Shown here one piece after another: positions 37,472 to 48,959 of a stretch of DNA of 64,000 nucleotides. Under the pieces are notes generated by a model. The model was not told where the DNA came from. It did no database searches and worked only from the letters and a program-made list of their open reading frames with translations. Every line of letters starts with the position of its first letter. Within the stretch, counting starts at the first letter, position 1. The DNA comes from Luzula sylvatica (lineage: Eukaryota; Streptophyta; Magnoliopsida; Poales; Juncaceae), in the NCBI GenBank assembly GCA_946800325.1, contig CAMPEJ010000003.1, forward strand, positions 372,001 through 436,000. The letters run 5' to 3'. A program made the position numbers and the translations under genes.

Positions 37472-40400
37472 AAACTTTCTTAGTGTTTGTAAATTTTGGT
37501 GAAATGTTATGTGGTAAAAGATAAAATTCAAATGATCTCAAAATACGTTATTTGAACTCCCCAAAGCATAAACAGATTGTTTTGAATCGAAAAACAAACT
37601 TTCTTAGTGTTTGTAAATTTTGGTGAAATGTTATGTAGTAAAAGAAACGATTCCAATGATCTCAAAATACGTTATTTGAACTCCACAAAGCATAAACAGA
37701 TTGTTTTCAATCGAAAAACAAACTTTCTTAGTGCTTGTAAATTTTGGTGAAATGTTATGTAGTAAAAGATACGATTCAAATGATCTCAAAATACGTTATT
37801 CGAACTCCCCAAAGCATAAACAGATTGTTTTGAATCGAAAAACAAACTTTCTTTGTGTTTGTAAATTTTGGTGAAATGTTATGTAGTAAAAGAAACGATT
37901 CCAATGATCTCAAAATACGTTATTTGAACTCCCCAAAGCATAAACAAATTGTTTTGAATCGAAAAACAAACTTTCTTAGTGTTTGTAAATTTTGGTGAAA
38001 TGTTATGTGGTAAAAGATACGATTCGAATGATCTAAAAATATGTTATTTGAACTCCCCAAAGCATAAACAAATTGTTTTGAATCAAAAAACAAACTTTCT
38101 TAGTGTTTCTAAATTTTGGTGAAATGTTATGTGGTAAAAGATACGATTCAAATGATCTCAAAATACGTTATTTGAACTCCCCAAAGCATAAACAGATTGA
38201 TTTGAATCGAAAAACAAACTTTCTTAGTGTTTGTAAATTTTGGTGAAAAGTTATGTAGTAAAAGATACGATTCAAATGATCTCAAAATACGTTATTTGAA
38301 CTCCCCAAAGCGTAAACAAATTGTTTTGAATCGAAAAACAAACTTTCTTAGTGTTTGTAAATTTTGGTGAAATGTTATGTGGTAAAAGATACGATTCAAA
38401 TGATCAAAAAATACGTTATTTGATCTCCCCAAAGCATAAACAAATTGTTTTGAATCGAAAAACAAACTGTCTTAGTGTTTGTAAATTTTGGTGAAAAGTT
38501 ATGTAGTAAAAGATACGATTCAAATGATCTCAAAATACGTTATTTGAACTCCCCAAAGCATAAACAGATTGTTTTGAATCGAAAAACAAACTTTCTTAGT
38601 GTTTGTAAATTTTGGTGAAATGTTATGTGGTAAATGATTCGATTCGAATGATCTAAAAATACGTTATTTGAACTCCCCAAAGCGTAAACAAATTGTTTTG
38701 AATCGAAAAACAAACTGTCTTAGTGTTTGTAAATTTTGGTGAAATGTTATGTGGTAAAAGATACGATTCAAATGATCTCAAAATACGTTATTTGAACTCC
38801 CCAAAGCATAAACAGATTGTTTTGAATCGAAAAACAAACTTTCTTAGTGTTTGTAAATTTTGGTGAAATGTTATGTGGTAAAAGATACGATTCAAATGAT
38901 CTCAAAATACTTTATTTGAATTCCCCAAAGCATAAACAGATTGTTTTGAATCGAAAAACAAACTTTCTTAGAGTTTGTAAATTTTGGTGAAATGTTATGT
39001 AGTAAAAGATACGATTCAAATGATCTCAAAATACGTTATTTGAACTCGCCAAAGCATAAACATATTGTTTTGAATCGAAAAACAAACTTTCTTAGTGTTT
39101 GTAAATTTTGGTGAAATATTATGTCGTAAAAGATACGATTCAAATGATCTCAAAATACGTTATTTGAACTCCCCAAACCATAAACAAATTGTTTTGAATC
39201 GAAAAACAAACTTTCTTAGTGTTTGTAAATTTTGGTAAAATGTTATGTGGGAAAAGATACGATTCAAATGATCTCAAAATACGTTATTTGAACTCCCCAA
39301 AGCATAAACAGATTGTTTTGAATCGAAAAACAAACTTTCTTAGTGTTTGTAAATTTTGGTGAAATATTATGTAGTAAAAGATACGATTCAAATGATCTCA
39401 AAATACGTTATTTGAACTCCCCAAAGCGTAAACAAATTGCTTTGAATCGAAAAACAAACTTTCTTAGTGTTTGTAAATTTTGGTGAAATGTTATGTGGTA
39501 AAAGATACGATTCAAATGATCTAAAAATACGTTATTTGAACTCCCCAAAGCATAAACAAATTGTTTTGAATCGAAAAACAAACTGTCTTAGTGTTTGTAA
39601 ATTTTGGTGAAATGTTATGTGGTAAAAGATACGATTCAAATGATCTCAAAATACGTTATTTGAACTCCCCAAAGCATAAACAGATTGTTTTGAATCGAAA
39701 AACAAACTTTCTTAGTGTTTGTAAATTTTGGTGAAATGTTATGTAGTAAAAGATACGATTCAAATGATCTCAAAATACGTTATTTGAACTCCCCAAAGCA
39801 TAAACAGATTGTTTTGAATCGAAAAACAAACTTTCTTAGTGTTTGTAAATTTTGGTGAAATGTTATGTGGTAAAAGATTCGATTCGAATGATCTAAAAAT
39901 ACGTTATTTGAACTCCCCAAAGCATAAACAAATTGTTTTGAATCGAAAAACAAACTGTCTTAGTGTTTGTAAATTTTGGTGAAATATTATGTGGTAAAAG
40001 ATACGATTCAAATGATCTCAAAATACGTTATTTGAACTCCCCAAAGCATAAACAGATTGTTTTGAATCGAAAAACAAACTTTCTTAGTGTTTGTAAATTT
40101 TGGTGAAATGTTATGTGGTAAAAGATACGATTCAAATGATCCCAAAATACGTTATTTGAACTCCCCAAAGCATAAACAGATTGTTTTGAATCGAAAAACA
40201 AACTTTCTTAGTGTTTGTAAATTTTGGTGAAATGTTATGTGGTAAAAGATACGATTCAAATGATCTCAAAATACGTTATTTGAACTCCCCAAAGCATAAA
40301 CACATTGTTTTGAATCGAAAAACAAACTTTCTTAGTGTTTGTAAATTTTGGTGAAATGTTATGTGGTAAAAGATACGATTCAAATGATCTCAAAATACGT

Positions 40401-40802
40401 TATTTGAACTCCCCAAAGCATAAACAGATTGTTTTGAATCGAAAAACAAACTTTCTTAGTGTTTGTAAATTTTGGTGAAATGTTATGTAGTAAAAGATAC
40501 GATTCAAATGATCTCAAAATATGTTATTTGAACTCCCCAAAGCATAAACAGATTGTTTTGAATCGAAAAACAAACTTTCTTTGTGTTTGTAAATTTTGGT
40601 GAAATGTTATGTGGTAAAAGTTACGATTCGAATGATCTAAAAATACGTTATTTGAACTCCCCAAAGCATAAACAAATTGTTTTGAATCGAAAAACAAACT
40701 GGCTTAGTGTTTGTAAATTTTGGTGAAATGTTATGTGGTAAAAGATACGATTCAAATGATCTCAAAATACGTTATTTGAACTCCCCAAAGCATAAACAGA
40801 TT
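37460..40802. repeat. 27-monomer HOR (3343 bp), copy 1
   Basis: Period 3343 bp equals 27 x 124 minus one 5-bp deletion. Rare markers repeat in the next copy at exactly +3343: TAAATGATTCG (38631 and 41974), GAATTC (38918 and 42261, an EcoRI site otherwise not noticed in the window) and CTCGCCAAAGCAT with CATATTG near 39046 and 42389. Private change: GTTTTCAATCG near 37704. Confidence 0.9.
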
Positions 40803-40814
40803 GTTTTGAAAAAC
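40803..40814. repeat. 5-bp deletion monomer, site 6
   Basis: GTTTTGAAAAAC junction, 3343 bp after site 5. Confidence 0.85.
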
Positions 40815-43800
40815 AAACTTTCTTAGTGTTTGTAAATTTTGGTGAAATGTTATGTGGTAAAAGATAAAATTCAAATGATCTCAAAATACGTTATTTGAAC
40901 TCCCCAAAGCATAAACAGATTGTTTTGAATCGAAAAACAAACTTTCTTAGTGTTTGTAAATTTTGGGGAAATGTTATGTAGTAAAAGAAACGATTCCAAT
41001 GATCTCAAAATACGTTATTTGAACTCCACAAAGCATAAACAGATTGTTTTGAATCGAAAAACAAACTTTCTTAGTGCTTGTAAATTTTGGTGAAATGTTA
41101 TGTAGTAAAAGATACGATTCAAATGATCTCAAAATACGTTATTCGAACTCCCCAAAGCATAAACAGATTGTTTTGAATCGAAAAACAAACTTTCTTTGTG
41201 TTTGTAAATTTTGGTGAAATGTTATGTAGTAAAAGAAACGATTCCAATGATCTCAAAATACGTTATTTGAACTCCCCAAAGCATAAACAAATTGTTTTGA
41301 ATCGAAAAACAAACTTTCTTAGTGTTTGTAAATTTTGGTGAAATGTTATGTGGTAAAAGATACGATTCGAATGATCTAAAAATATGTTATTTGAACTCCC
41401 CAAAGCATAAACAAATTGTTTTGAATCAAAAAACAAACTTTCTTAGTGTTTCTAAATTTTGGTGAAATGTTATGTGGTAAAAGATACGATTCAAATGATC
41501 TCAAAATACGTTATTTGAACTCCCCAAAGCATAAACAGATTGATTTGAATCGAAAAACAAACTTTCTTAGTGTTTGTAAATTTTGGTGAAAAGTTATGTA
41601 GTAAAAGATACGATTCAAATGATCTCAAAATACGTTATTTGAACTCCCCAAAGCGTAAACAAATTGTTTTGAATCGAAAAACAAACTTTCTTAGTGTTTG
41701 TAAATTTTGGTGAAATGTTATGTGGTAAAAGATACGATTCAAATGATCAAAAAATACGTTATTTGATCTCCCCAAAGCATAAACAAATTGTTTTGAATCG
41801 AAAAACAAACTGTCTTAGTGTTTGTAAATTTTGGTGAAAAGTTATGTAGTAAAAGATACGATTCAAATGATCTCAAAATACGTTATTTGAACTCCCCAAA
41901 GCATAAACAGATTGTTTTGAATCGAAAAACAAACTTTCTTAGTGTTTGTAAATTTTGGTGAAATGTTATGTGGTAAATGATTCGATTCGAATGATCTAAA
42001 AATACGTTATTTGAACTCCCCAAAGCGTAAACAAATTGTTTTGAATCGAAAAACAAACTGTCTTAGTGTTTGTAAATTTTGGTGAAATGTTATGTGGTAA
42101 AAGATACGATTCAAATGATCTCAAAATACGTTATTTGAACTCCCCAAAGCATAAACAGATTGTTTTGAATCGAAAAACAAACTTTCTTAGTGTTTGTAAA
42201 TTTTGGTGAAATGTTATGTGGTAAAAGATACGATTCAAATGATCTCAAAATACTTTATTTGAATTCCCCAAAGCATAAACAGATTGTTTTGAATCGAAAA
42301 ACAAACTTTCTTAGAGTTTGTAAATTTTGGTGAAATGTTATGTAGTAAAAGATACGATTCAAATGATCTCAAAATACGTTATTTGAACTCGCCAAAGCAT
42401 AAACATATTGTTTTGAATCGAAAAACAAACTTTCTTAGTGTTTGTAAATTTTGGTGAAATATTATGTCGTAAAAGATACGATTCAAATGATCTCAAAATA
42501 CGTTATTTGAACTCCCCAAACCATAAACAAATTGTTTTGAATCGAAAAACAAACTTTCTTAGTGTTTGTAAATTTTGGTAAAATGTTATGTCGGAAAAGA
42601 TACGATTCAAATGATCTCAAAATACGTTATTTGAACTCCCCAAAGCATAAACAGATTGTTTTGAATCGAAAAACAAACTTTCTTAGTGTTTGTAAATTTT
42701 GGTGAAATATTATGTAGTAAAAGATACGATTCAAATGATCTCAAAATACGTTATTTGAACTCCCCAAAGCGTAAACAAATTGCTTTGAATTGAAAAACAA
42801 ACTTTCTTAGTGTTTGTAAATTTTGGTGAAATGTTATGTGGTAAAAGATACGATTCAAATGATCTAAAAATACGTTATTTGAACTCCCCAAAGCATAAAC
42901 AAATTGTTTTGAATCGAAAAACAAACTGTCTTAGTGTTTGTAAATTTTGGTGAAATGTTATGTGGTAAAAGATACGATTCAAATGATCTCAAAATACGTT
43001 ATTTGAACTCCCCAAAGCATAAACAGATTGTTTTGAATCGAAAAACAAACTTTCTTAGTGTTTGTAAATTTTGGTGAAATGTTATGTAGTAAAAGATACG
43101 ATTCAAATGATCTCAAAATACGTTATTTGAACTCCCCAAAGCATAAACAGATTGTTTTGAATCGAAAAACAAACTTTCTTAGTGTTTGTAAATTTTGGTG
43201 AAATGTTATGTGGTAAAAGATTCGATTCGAATGATCTAAAAATACGTTATTTGAACTCCCCAAAGCATAAACAAATTGTTTTGAATCGAAAAACAAACTG
43301 TCTTAGTGTTTGTAAATTTTGGTGAAATATTATGTGGTAAAAGATACGATTCAAATGATCTCAAAATACGTTATTTGAACTCCCCAAAGCATAAACAGAT
43401 TGTTTTGAATCGAAAAACAAACTTTCTTAGTGTTTGTAAATTTTGGTGAAATGTTATGTGGTAAAAGATACGATTCAAATGATCCCAAAATACGTTATTT
43501 GAACTCCCCAAAGCATAAACAGATTGTTTTGAATCGAAAAACAAACTTTCTTAGTGTTTGTAAATTTTGGTGAAATGTTATGTGGTAAAAGATACGATTC
43601 AAATGATCTCAAAATACGTTATTTGAACTCCCCAAAGCATAAACACATTGTTTTGAATCGAAAAACAAACTTTCTTAGTGTTTGTAAATTTTGGTGAAAT
43701 GTTATGTGGTAAAAGATACGATTCAAATGATCTCAAAATACGTTATTTGAACTCCCCAAAGCATAAACAGATTGTTTTGAATCGAAAAACAAACTTTCTT

Positions 43801-44145
43801 AGTGTTTGTAAATTTTGGTGAAATGTTATGTAGTAAAAGATACGATTCAAATGATCTCAAAATATGTTATTTGAACTCCCCAAAGCATAAACAGATTGTT
43901 TTGAATCGAAAAACAAACTTTCTTAGTGTTTGTAAATTTTGGTGAAATGTTATGTGGTAAAAGATACGATTCGAATGATCTAAAAATACGTTATTTGAAC
44001 TCCCCAAAGCATAAACAAATTGTTTTGAATCGAAAAACAAACTGGCTAAGTGTTTGTAAATTTTGGTGAAATGTTATGTGGTAAAAGATACGATTCAAAT
44101 GATCTCAAAATACGTTATTTGAACTCCCCAAAGCATAAACAGATT
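40803..44145. repeat. 27-monomer HOR (3343 bp), copy 2
   Basis: Near-identical to copy 1. Private changes seen: TTTTGGGGAAATG near 40963, GTCGGAAAAG near 42589 and GAATTG at 42787. The last is shared with the more distant block at 34861 but not with copy 1 at 39444. Confidence 0.9.
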
Positions 44146-44157
44146 GTTTTGAAAAAC
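44146..44157. repeat. 5-bp deletion monomer, site 7
   Basis: Last GTTTTGAAAAAC junction in the window. The deletion is absent from about 44.2 kb onward, so this variant is confined to 16.7-44.2 kb. Confidence 0.85.
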
Positions 44158-45150
44158 AAACTTTCTTAGTGTTTGTAAATTTTGGTGAAATGTTATGTGG
44201 TAAAAGATAAAATTCAAATGATCTCAAAATACGTTATTTGAACTCCCCAAAGCATAAACAGATTGTTTTGAATCGAAAAACAAACTTTCTTAGTGTTTGT
44301 AAATTTTGGTGAAATGTTATGTAGTAAAAGAAACGATTCCAATGATCTCAAAATACGTTATTTGAACTCCACAAAGCATAAACAGATTGTTTTGAATCGA
44401 AAAACAAACTTTCTTAGTGCTTGTAAATTTTGGTGAAATGTTATGTAGTAAAAGATACGATTCAAATGATCTCAAAATACGTTATTCGAACTCCCCAAAG
44501 CATAAACAGATTGTTTTGAATCGAAAAACAAACTTTCTTTGTGTTTGTAAATTTTGGTGAAATGTTATGTAGTAAAAGAAACGATTCCAATGATCTCAAA
44601 ATACGTTATTTGAACTCCCCAAAGCATAAACAAATTGTTTTGAATCGAAAAACAAACTTTCTTAGTGTTTGTAAATTTTGGTGAAATGTTATGTGGTAAA
44701 AGATACGATTCGAATGATCTAAAAATATGTTATTTGAACTCCCCAAAGCATAAACAAATTGTTTTGAATCAAAAAACAAACTTTCTTAGTGTTTCTAAAT
44801 TTTGGTGAAATGTTATGTGGTAAAAGATACGATTCAAATGATCTCAAAATACGTTATTTGAACTCCCCAAAGCATAAACAGATTGATTTGAATCGAAAAA
44901 CAAACTTTCTTAGTGTTTGTAAATTTTGGTGAAAAGTTATGCAGTAAAAGATACGATTCAAATGATCTCAAAATACGTTATTTGAACTCCCCAAAGCGTA
45001 AACAAATTGTTTTGAATCGAAAAACAAACTTTCTTAGTGTTTGTAAATTTTGGTGAAATGTTATGTGGTAAAAGATACGATTCAAATGATCAAAAAATAC
45101 GTTATTTGATCTCCCCAAAGCATAAACAAATTGTTTTGAATCGAAAAACA
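44146..45150. repeat. 27-monomer HOR, truncated copy 3
   Basis: The order follows copies 1 and 2 from the 5-bp deletion unit through the GTGCTTG, TCGAACTCC, GTTTCTAA, ATTGATTTG and GATCAAAAAAT units. It departs near 45.15 kb, where CTTTCTT replaces CTGTCTT and the next units are of another class. About 8 of 27 units are present. Confidence 0.82.
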
Positions 45151-48100
45151 AACTTTCTTAGTGTTTGTAAATTTTGGTGAAAAGTTATGTAGTAAAAGAT
45201 ACGATTCAAATGATCTCAAAATACGTTATTTGAACTCCCCAAAGCGTAAACAAATGGTTTTGAATCGAAAAACAAACTTTCTTAGTGTTTGTATATTTTG
45301 GTGAAATGTTATGTGGTAAAAGATACGATTCAAATGATCTGAAAATACGTTACTTGAACTCCCCAAAGCATAAACAGATTGTTTTGAATCCAAAAACAAA
45401 CTTTCTGAGAGTTTGTAAATTTTGGTGAAATGTTATGTGGTAAAAGATACGATTCAAATGATCTCAAAATACGTTATTTGAACTCCCCAAAGCATAAACA
45501 GATTGTTTTGAATCGAAAAACAAACTTTCTTAGTGTTTGTAAATTTTGGTGAAATGTTATGTAGTAAAAGATACGATTCAAATGATCTCAAAATACGTTA
45601 TTTGAACTCCCCTAAGCATAAACAGATTGTTTTGAATCGAAAAACAAACTTTCTTAGTGTTTGTAAATTTTGGTGAAATATTATGTCGTAAAAGATACGA
45701 TTCAAATGCTCTCAAAATACGTTATTTGAACTCCCCAAACCATAAACAAATTGTTTTGAATCGAAAAACAAACTTTCTTAGTGTTTGTAAATTTTGGTAA
45801 AATGTTATGTGGGAAAAGATACGATTCAAATGATCTCAAAATACGTTATTTGAACTCCCCAAAGCATAAACAGATTGTTTTAAATCGAAAAACAAACTTT
45901 CTTAGTGTTTGTAAATTTTGGTGAAATATTATGTAGTAAAAGATACGATTCAAATGATCTCAAAATACGTTATTTGAACTCCCCAAAGCGTAAACAAATT
46001 GTTTTGAATCGAAAAACAAACTTTCTTAGTGTTTGTAAATTTTGGTGAAATGTTATGTGGTAAAAGATACGATTCAAATGATCTCAAAATACGTTATTTG
46101 AACTCCCCAAAGCATAAACAAATTGTTTTGAATCGAAAAACAAACTGTCTTAGTGTTTGTAAATTTTGGTGAAATGTTATGTGGTAAAAGATACCATTCA
46201 AATGATCTCAAAATACGTTATTTGAACTCCCAAAAGCATAAACAGATTGTTTTGAATCGAAAAACAAACTTTCTGAGAGTTTGTAAATTTTGGTGAAATG
46301 TTATGTGGTAAAAGATACGATTCGAATGATCTAAAAATATGTTATTTGAACTCCCCAAAGCATAAAAAATTGTTTTGAATCGAAAAACAAACTTTCTTAG
46401 TGTTTGTAAATTTTGGTGAAATGTTATGTGGTAAAAGATACGATTCGAATGATCTAAAAATATGTTATTCGAACTCCCCAAAGCATAAAAAATTGTTTTG
46501 AATCGAAAAACAAACTTTCTTAGTGTTTGTAAATTTTGGTGAAATGATATGTGGTAAAAGATACGATTCAAATGATCTCAAATTACGTTATTTGAACTCC
46601 CCAAAGCATAAACAGATTGTTTTGAATCGAAAAACAAACGTTCTTAGTGTTTGTAAATTTTGGTGAAATGTTATGTAGTAAAAGATACGATTCAAATGAT
46701 CTCAAAATACGTTATTTGAACTCCCCAAAGCATAAACAGATTGTTTTGAACGAAAAACAAACTTTCTTAGTGTTTGTAAATTTTGGTGAAATGTTATGTG
46801 GTAAAAGATACGATTCAAATGATCTCAAAATACGTTATTTGAACTCCCCAAAGCGTAAACAAATTGTTTTGAATCGAAAAACAAACTTTCTTAGTGTTTG
46901 TAAATTTTGGTGAAATGTTATGTGGTAAAAGATACGATTCAAATGATCAAAAAATACGTTATTTGATCTCCCCAAAGCATAAACAAATTGTTTTGAATCG
47001 AAAAACAAACTGTCTTAGTGTTTGTAAATTTTGGTGAAATGTTATGTGGTAAAAGATACCATTCAAATGATCTCAAAATACGTTATTTGAACTCCCAAAA
47101 GCATAAACAGATTGTTTTGAATCGAAAAACAAACTTTCTGAGAGTTTGTAAATTTTGGTGAAATGTTATGTGGTAAAAGATACGATTCAAATGATCAAAA
47201 AATACGTTATTTGAACTCCCCAAAGCATAAACAGATTGTTTTGAATCGAAAAACAAACGTTCTTAGTGTTTGTAAATTTTGGTGAAATGTTATGTAGTAA
47301 AAGATACGATTCAAATGATCTCAAATTACGTTATTTGAACTCCCCAAAGCATAAACAGATTGTTTTGAATCGAAAAACAAACGTTCTTAGTGTTTGTAAA
47401 TTTTGGTGAAATGTTATGTAGTAAAAGATACGATTCAAATGATCTCAAAATACGTTATTTGAACTCCCCAAAGCATAAACAGATTGTTTTGAATCGAAAA
47501 ACAAACTTTCTTAGTGTTTGTAAATTTTGGTGAAATGTTATGTGGTAAAAGATACGATTCGAATGATCTAAAAATATGTTATTTGAACTCCCCAAAGCAT
47601 AAAAAATTGTTTTGAATCGAAAAACAAACTTTCTTAGTGTTTGTAAATTTTGGTGAAATGTTATGTGGTAAAAGATACGATTCGAATGATCTAAAAATAT
47701 GTTATTTGAACTCCCCAAAGCATAAAAAATTCTTTTGAATCGAAAAACAAACTTTCTTAGTGTTTGTAAATTTTGGTGAAATGTTATGTGGTAAAAGATA
47801 CGATTCGAATGATCTAAAAATATGTTATTTGAACTCCCCAAAGCATAAACGAATTGTTTTGAATCGAAAAACAAACTTTCTTAGTGTTTGTAAATTTTGG
47901 TGAAATGTTATGTGGTAAAAGATACAATTCAAATGATCTCAAAATACGTTATTTGAACTCCCCAAAGCATAAACAGATTGTTTTGAATCGAAAAACAAAC
48001 TTTCTTAGTGTTTGTAAATTTTGGTGAAATGTTATGTAGTAAAAGAAACGATTCCAATGATCTCAAAATACGTTATTTGAACTCCACAAAGCATAAACAG

Positions 48101-48950
48101 ATTGTTTTGAATCGAAAAACAAACTTTCTTAGTGTTTGTAAATTTTGGTGAAATGTTATGTAGTAAAAGATACGATTCAAATGATCTCAAAATACGTTAT
48201 TCGAACTCCCCAAAGCATAAACAGATTGTTTTGAATCGAAAAACAAACTTTCTTTGTGTTTGTAAATTTTGGTGAAATGTTATGTAGTAAAAGAAACGAT
48301 TCCAATGATCTCAAAATACGTTATTTGAACTCCCCAAAGCATAAAAAAATTGTTTTGAATCGAAAAACAAACTTTCTTAGTGTTTGTAAATTTTGGTGAA
48401 ATGTTATGTGGTAAAAGATACGATTCGAATGATCTAAAAATATGTTATTTGAACTCCCCAAAGCATAAACAAATTGTTTTGAATCAAAAAACAAACTTTC
48501 TTAGTGTTTCTAAATTTTGGTGAAATGTTATGTGGTAAAAGATACGATTCAAATGATCTCAAAATACGTTATTTGAACTCCCCAAATCATAAACAGATTG
48601 ATTTGAATCGAAAAACAAACTTTCTTAGTGTTTGTAAATTTTGGTGAAAAGTTATGTAGTAAAAGATACGATTCAAATGATCTCAAAATACGTTATTTGA
48701 ACTCCCCAAAGCGTAAACAAATTGTTTTGAATCGAAAAACAAACTTTCTTAGTGTTTGTAAATTTTGGTGAAATGTTATGTGGTAAAAGATACGATTCAA
48801 ATGATCAAAAAATACGTTATTTGATCTCCCCAAAGCATAAACAAATTGTTTTGAATCGAAAAACAAACTGTCTTAGTGTTTGTAAATTTTGGTGAAAAGT
48901 TATGTAGTAAAAGATACGATTCAAATGATCTCAAAATACGTTATTTGAAC
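45151..48950. repeat. Diverse mosaic satellite patch
   Basis: All 124-bp family units, but unit types change more often and rare types cluster: TGTATATTTTGG near 45289, CTGAGAGTTTG near 45405, 46273 and 47140, GATACCATTC near 46191 and 47055, CCCAAAAGCAT near 46229 and 47095, AAACGTTCTT near 46635, 47256 and 47380, and GTTTTGAACGAAA (a 1-bp deletion) near 46744. A6 123-bp units near 46365, 46487, 47602 and 47725 open minus-strand frames at 46218-46571 and 47455-47874. From 48.0 kb it re-enters the common ten-unit module. Confidence 0.78.
48341..48350. repeat. A7 tract in a full-length monomer
   Basis: This unit has ATAAAAAAATTG, seven As, where the consensus has ATAAACAAATTG, and is still 124 bp long. 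The 123-bp variants elsewhere have six As. It looks like the substitution intermediate from which a slippage deletion would give the A6 type. Confidence 0.7.
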
Positions 48951-48959
48951 TCCCCAAAG

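Noticed and set aside
38918..42266. EcoRI sites (GAATTC at 38918 and 42261) as cloning junctions
   Set aside because: Each arises from one C-to-T change in AACTCC within an ordinary unit, and the two are HOR-equivalent positions 3343 bp apart.
46218..46571. Shorter minus-strand ORFs of 87-117 codons (also 20167-20463, 22660-22956, 49437-49700, 51915-52178, 56004-56300, 60094-60390)
   Set aside because: Same cause: one or two A6 units in a row. Equal pairs simply follow the 2493-, 2478- and 4090-bp HOR copies.
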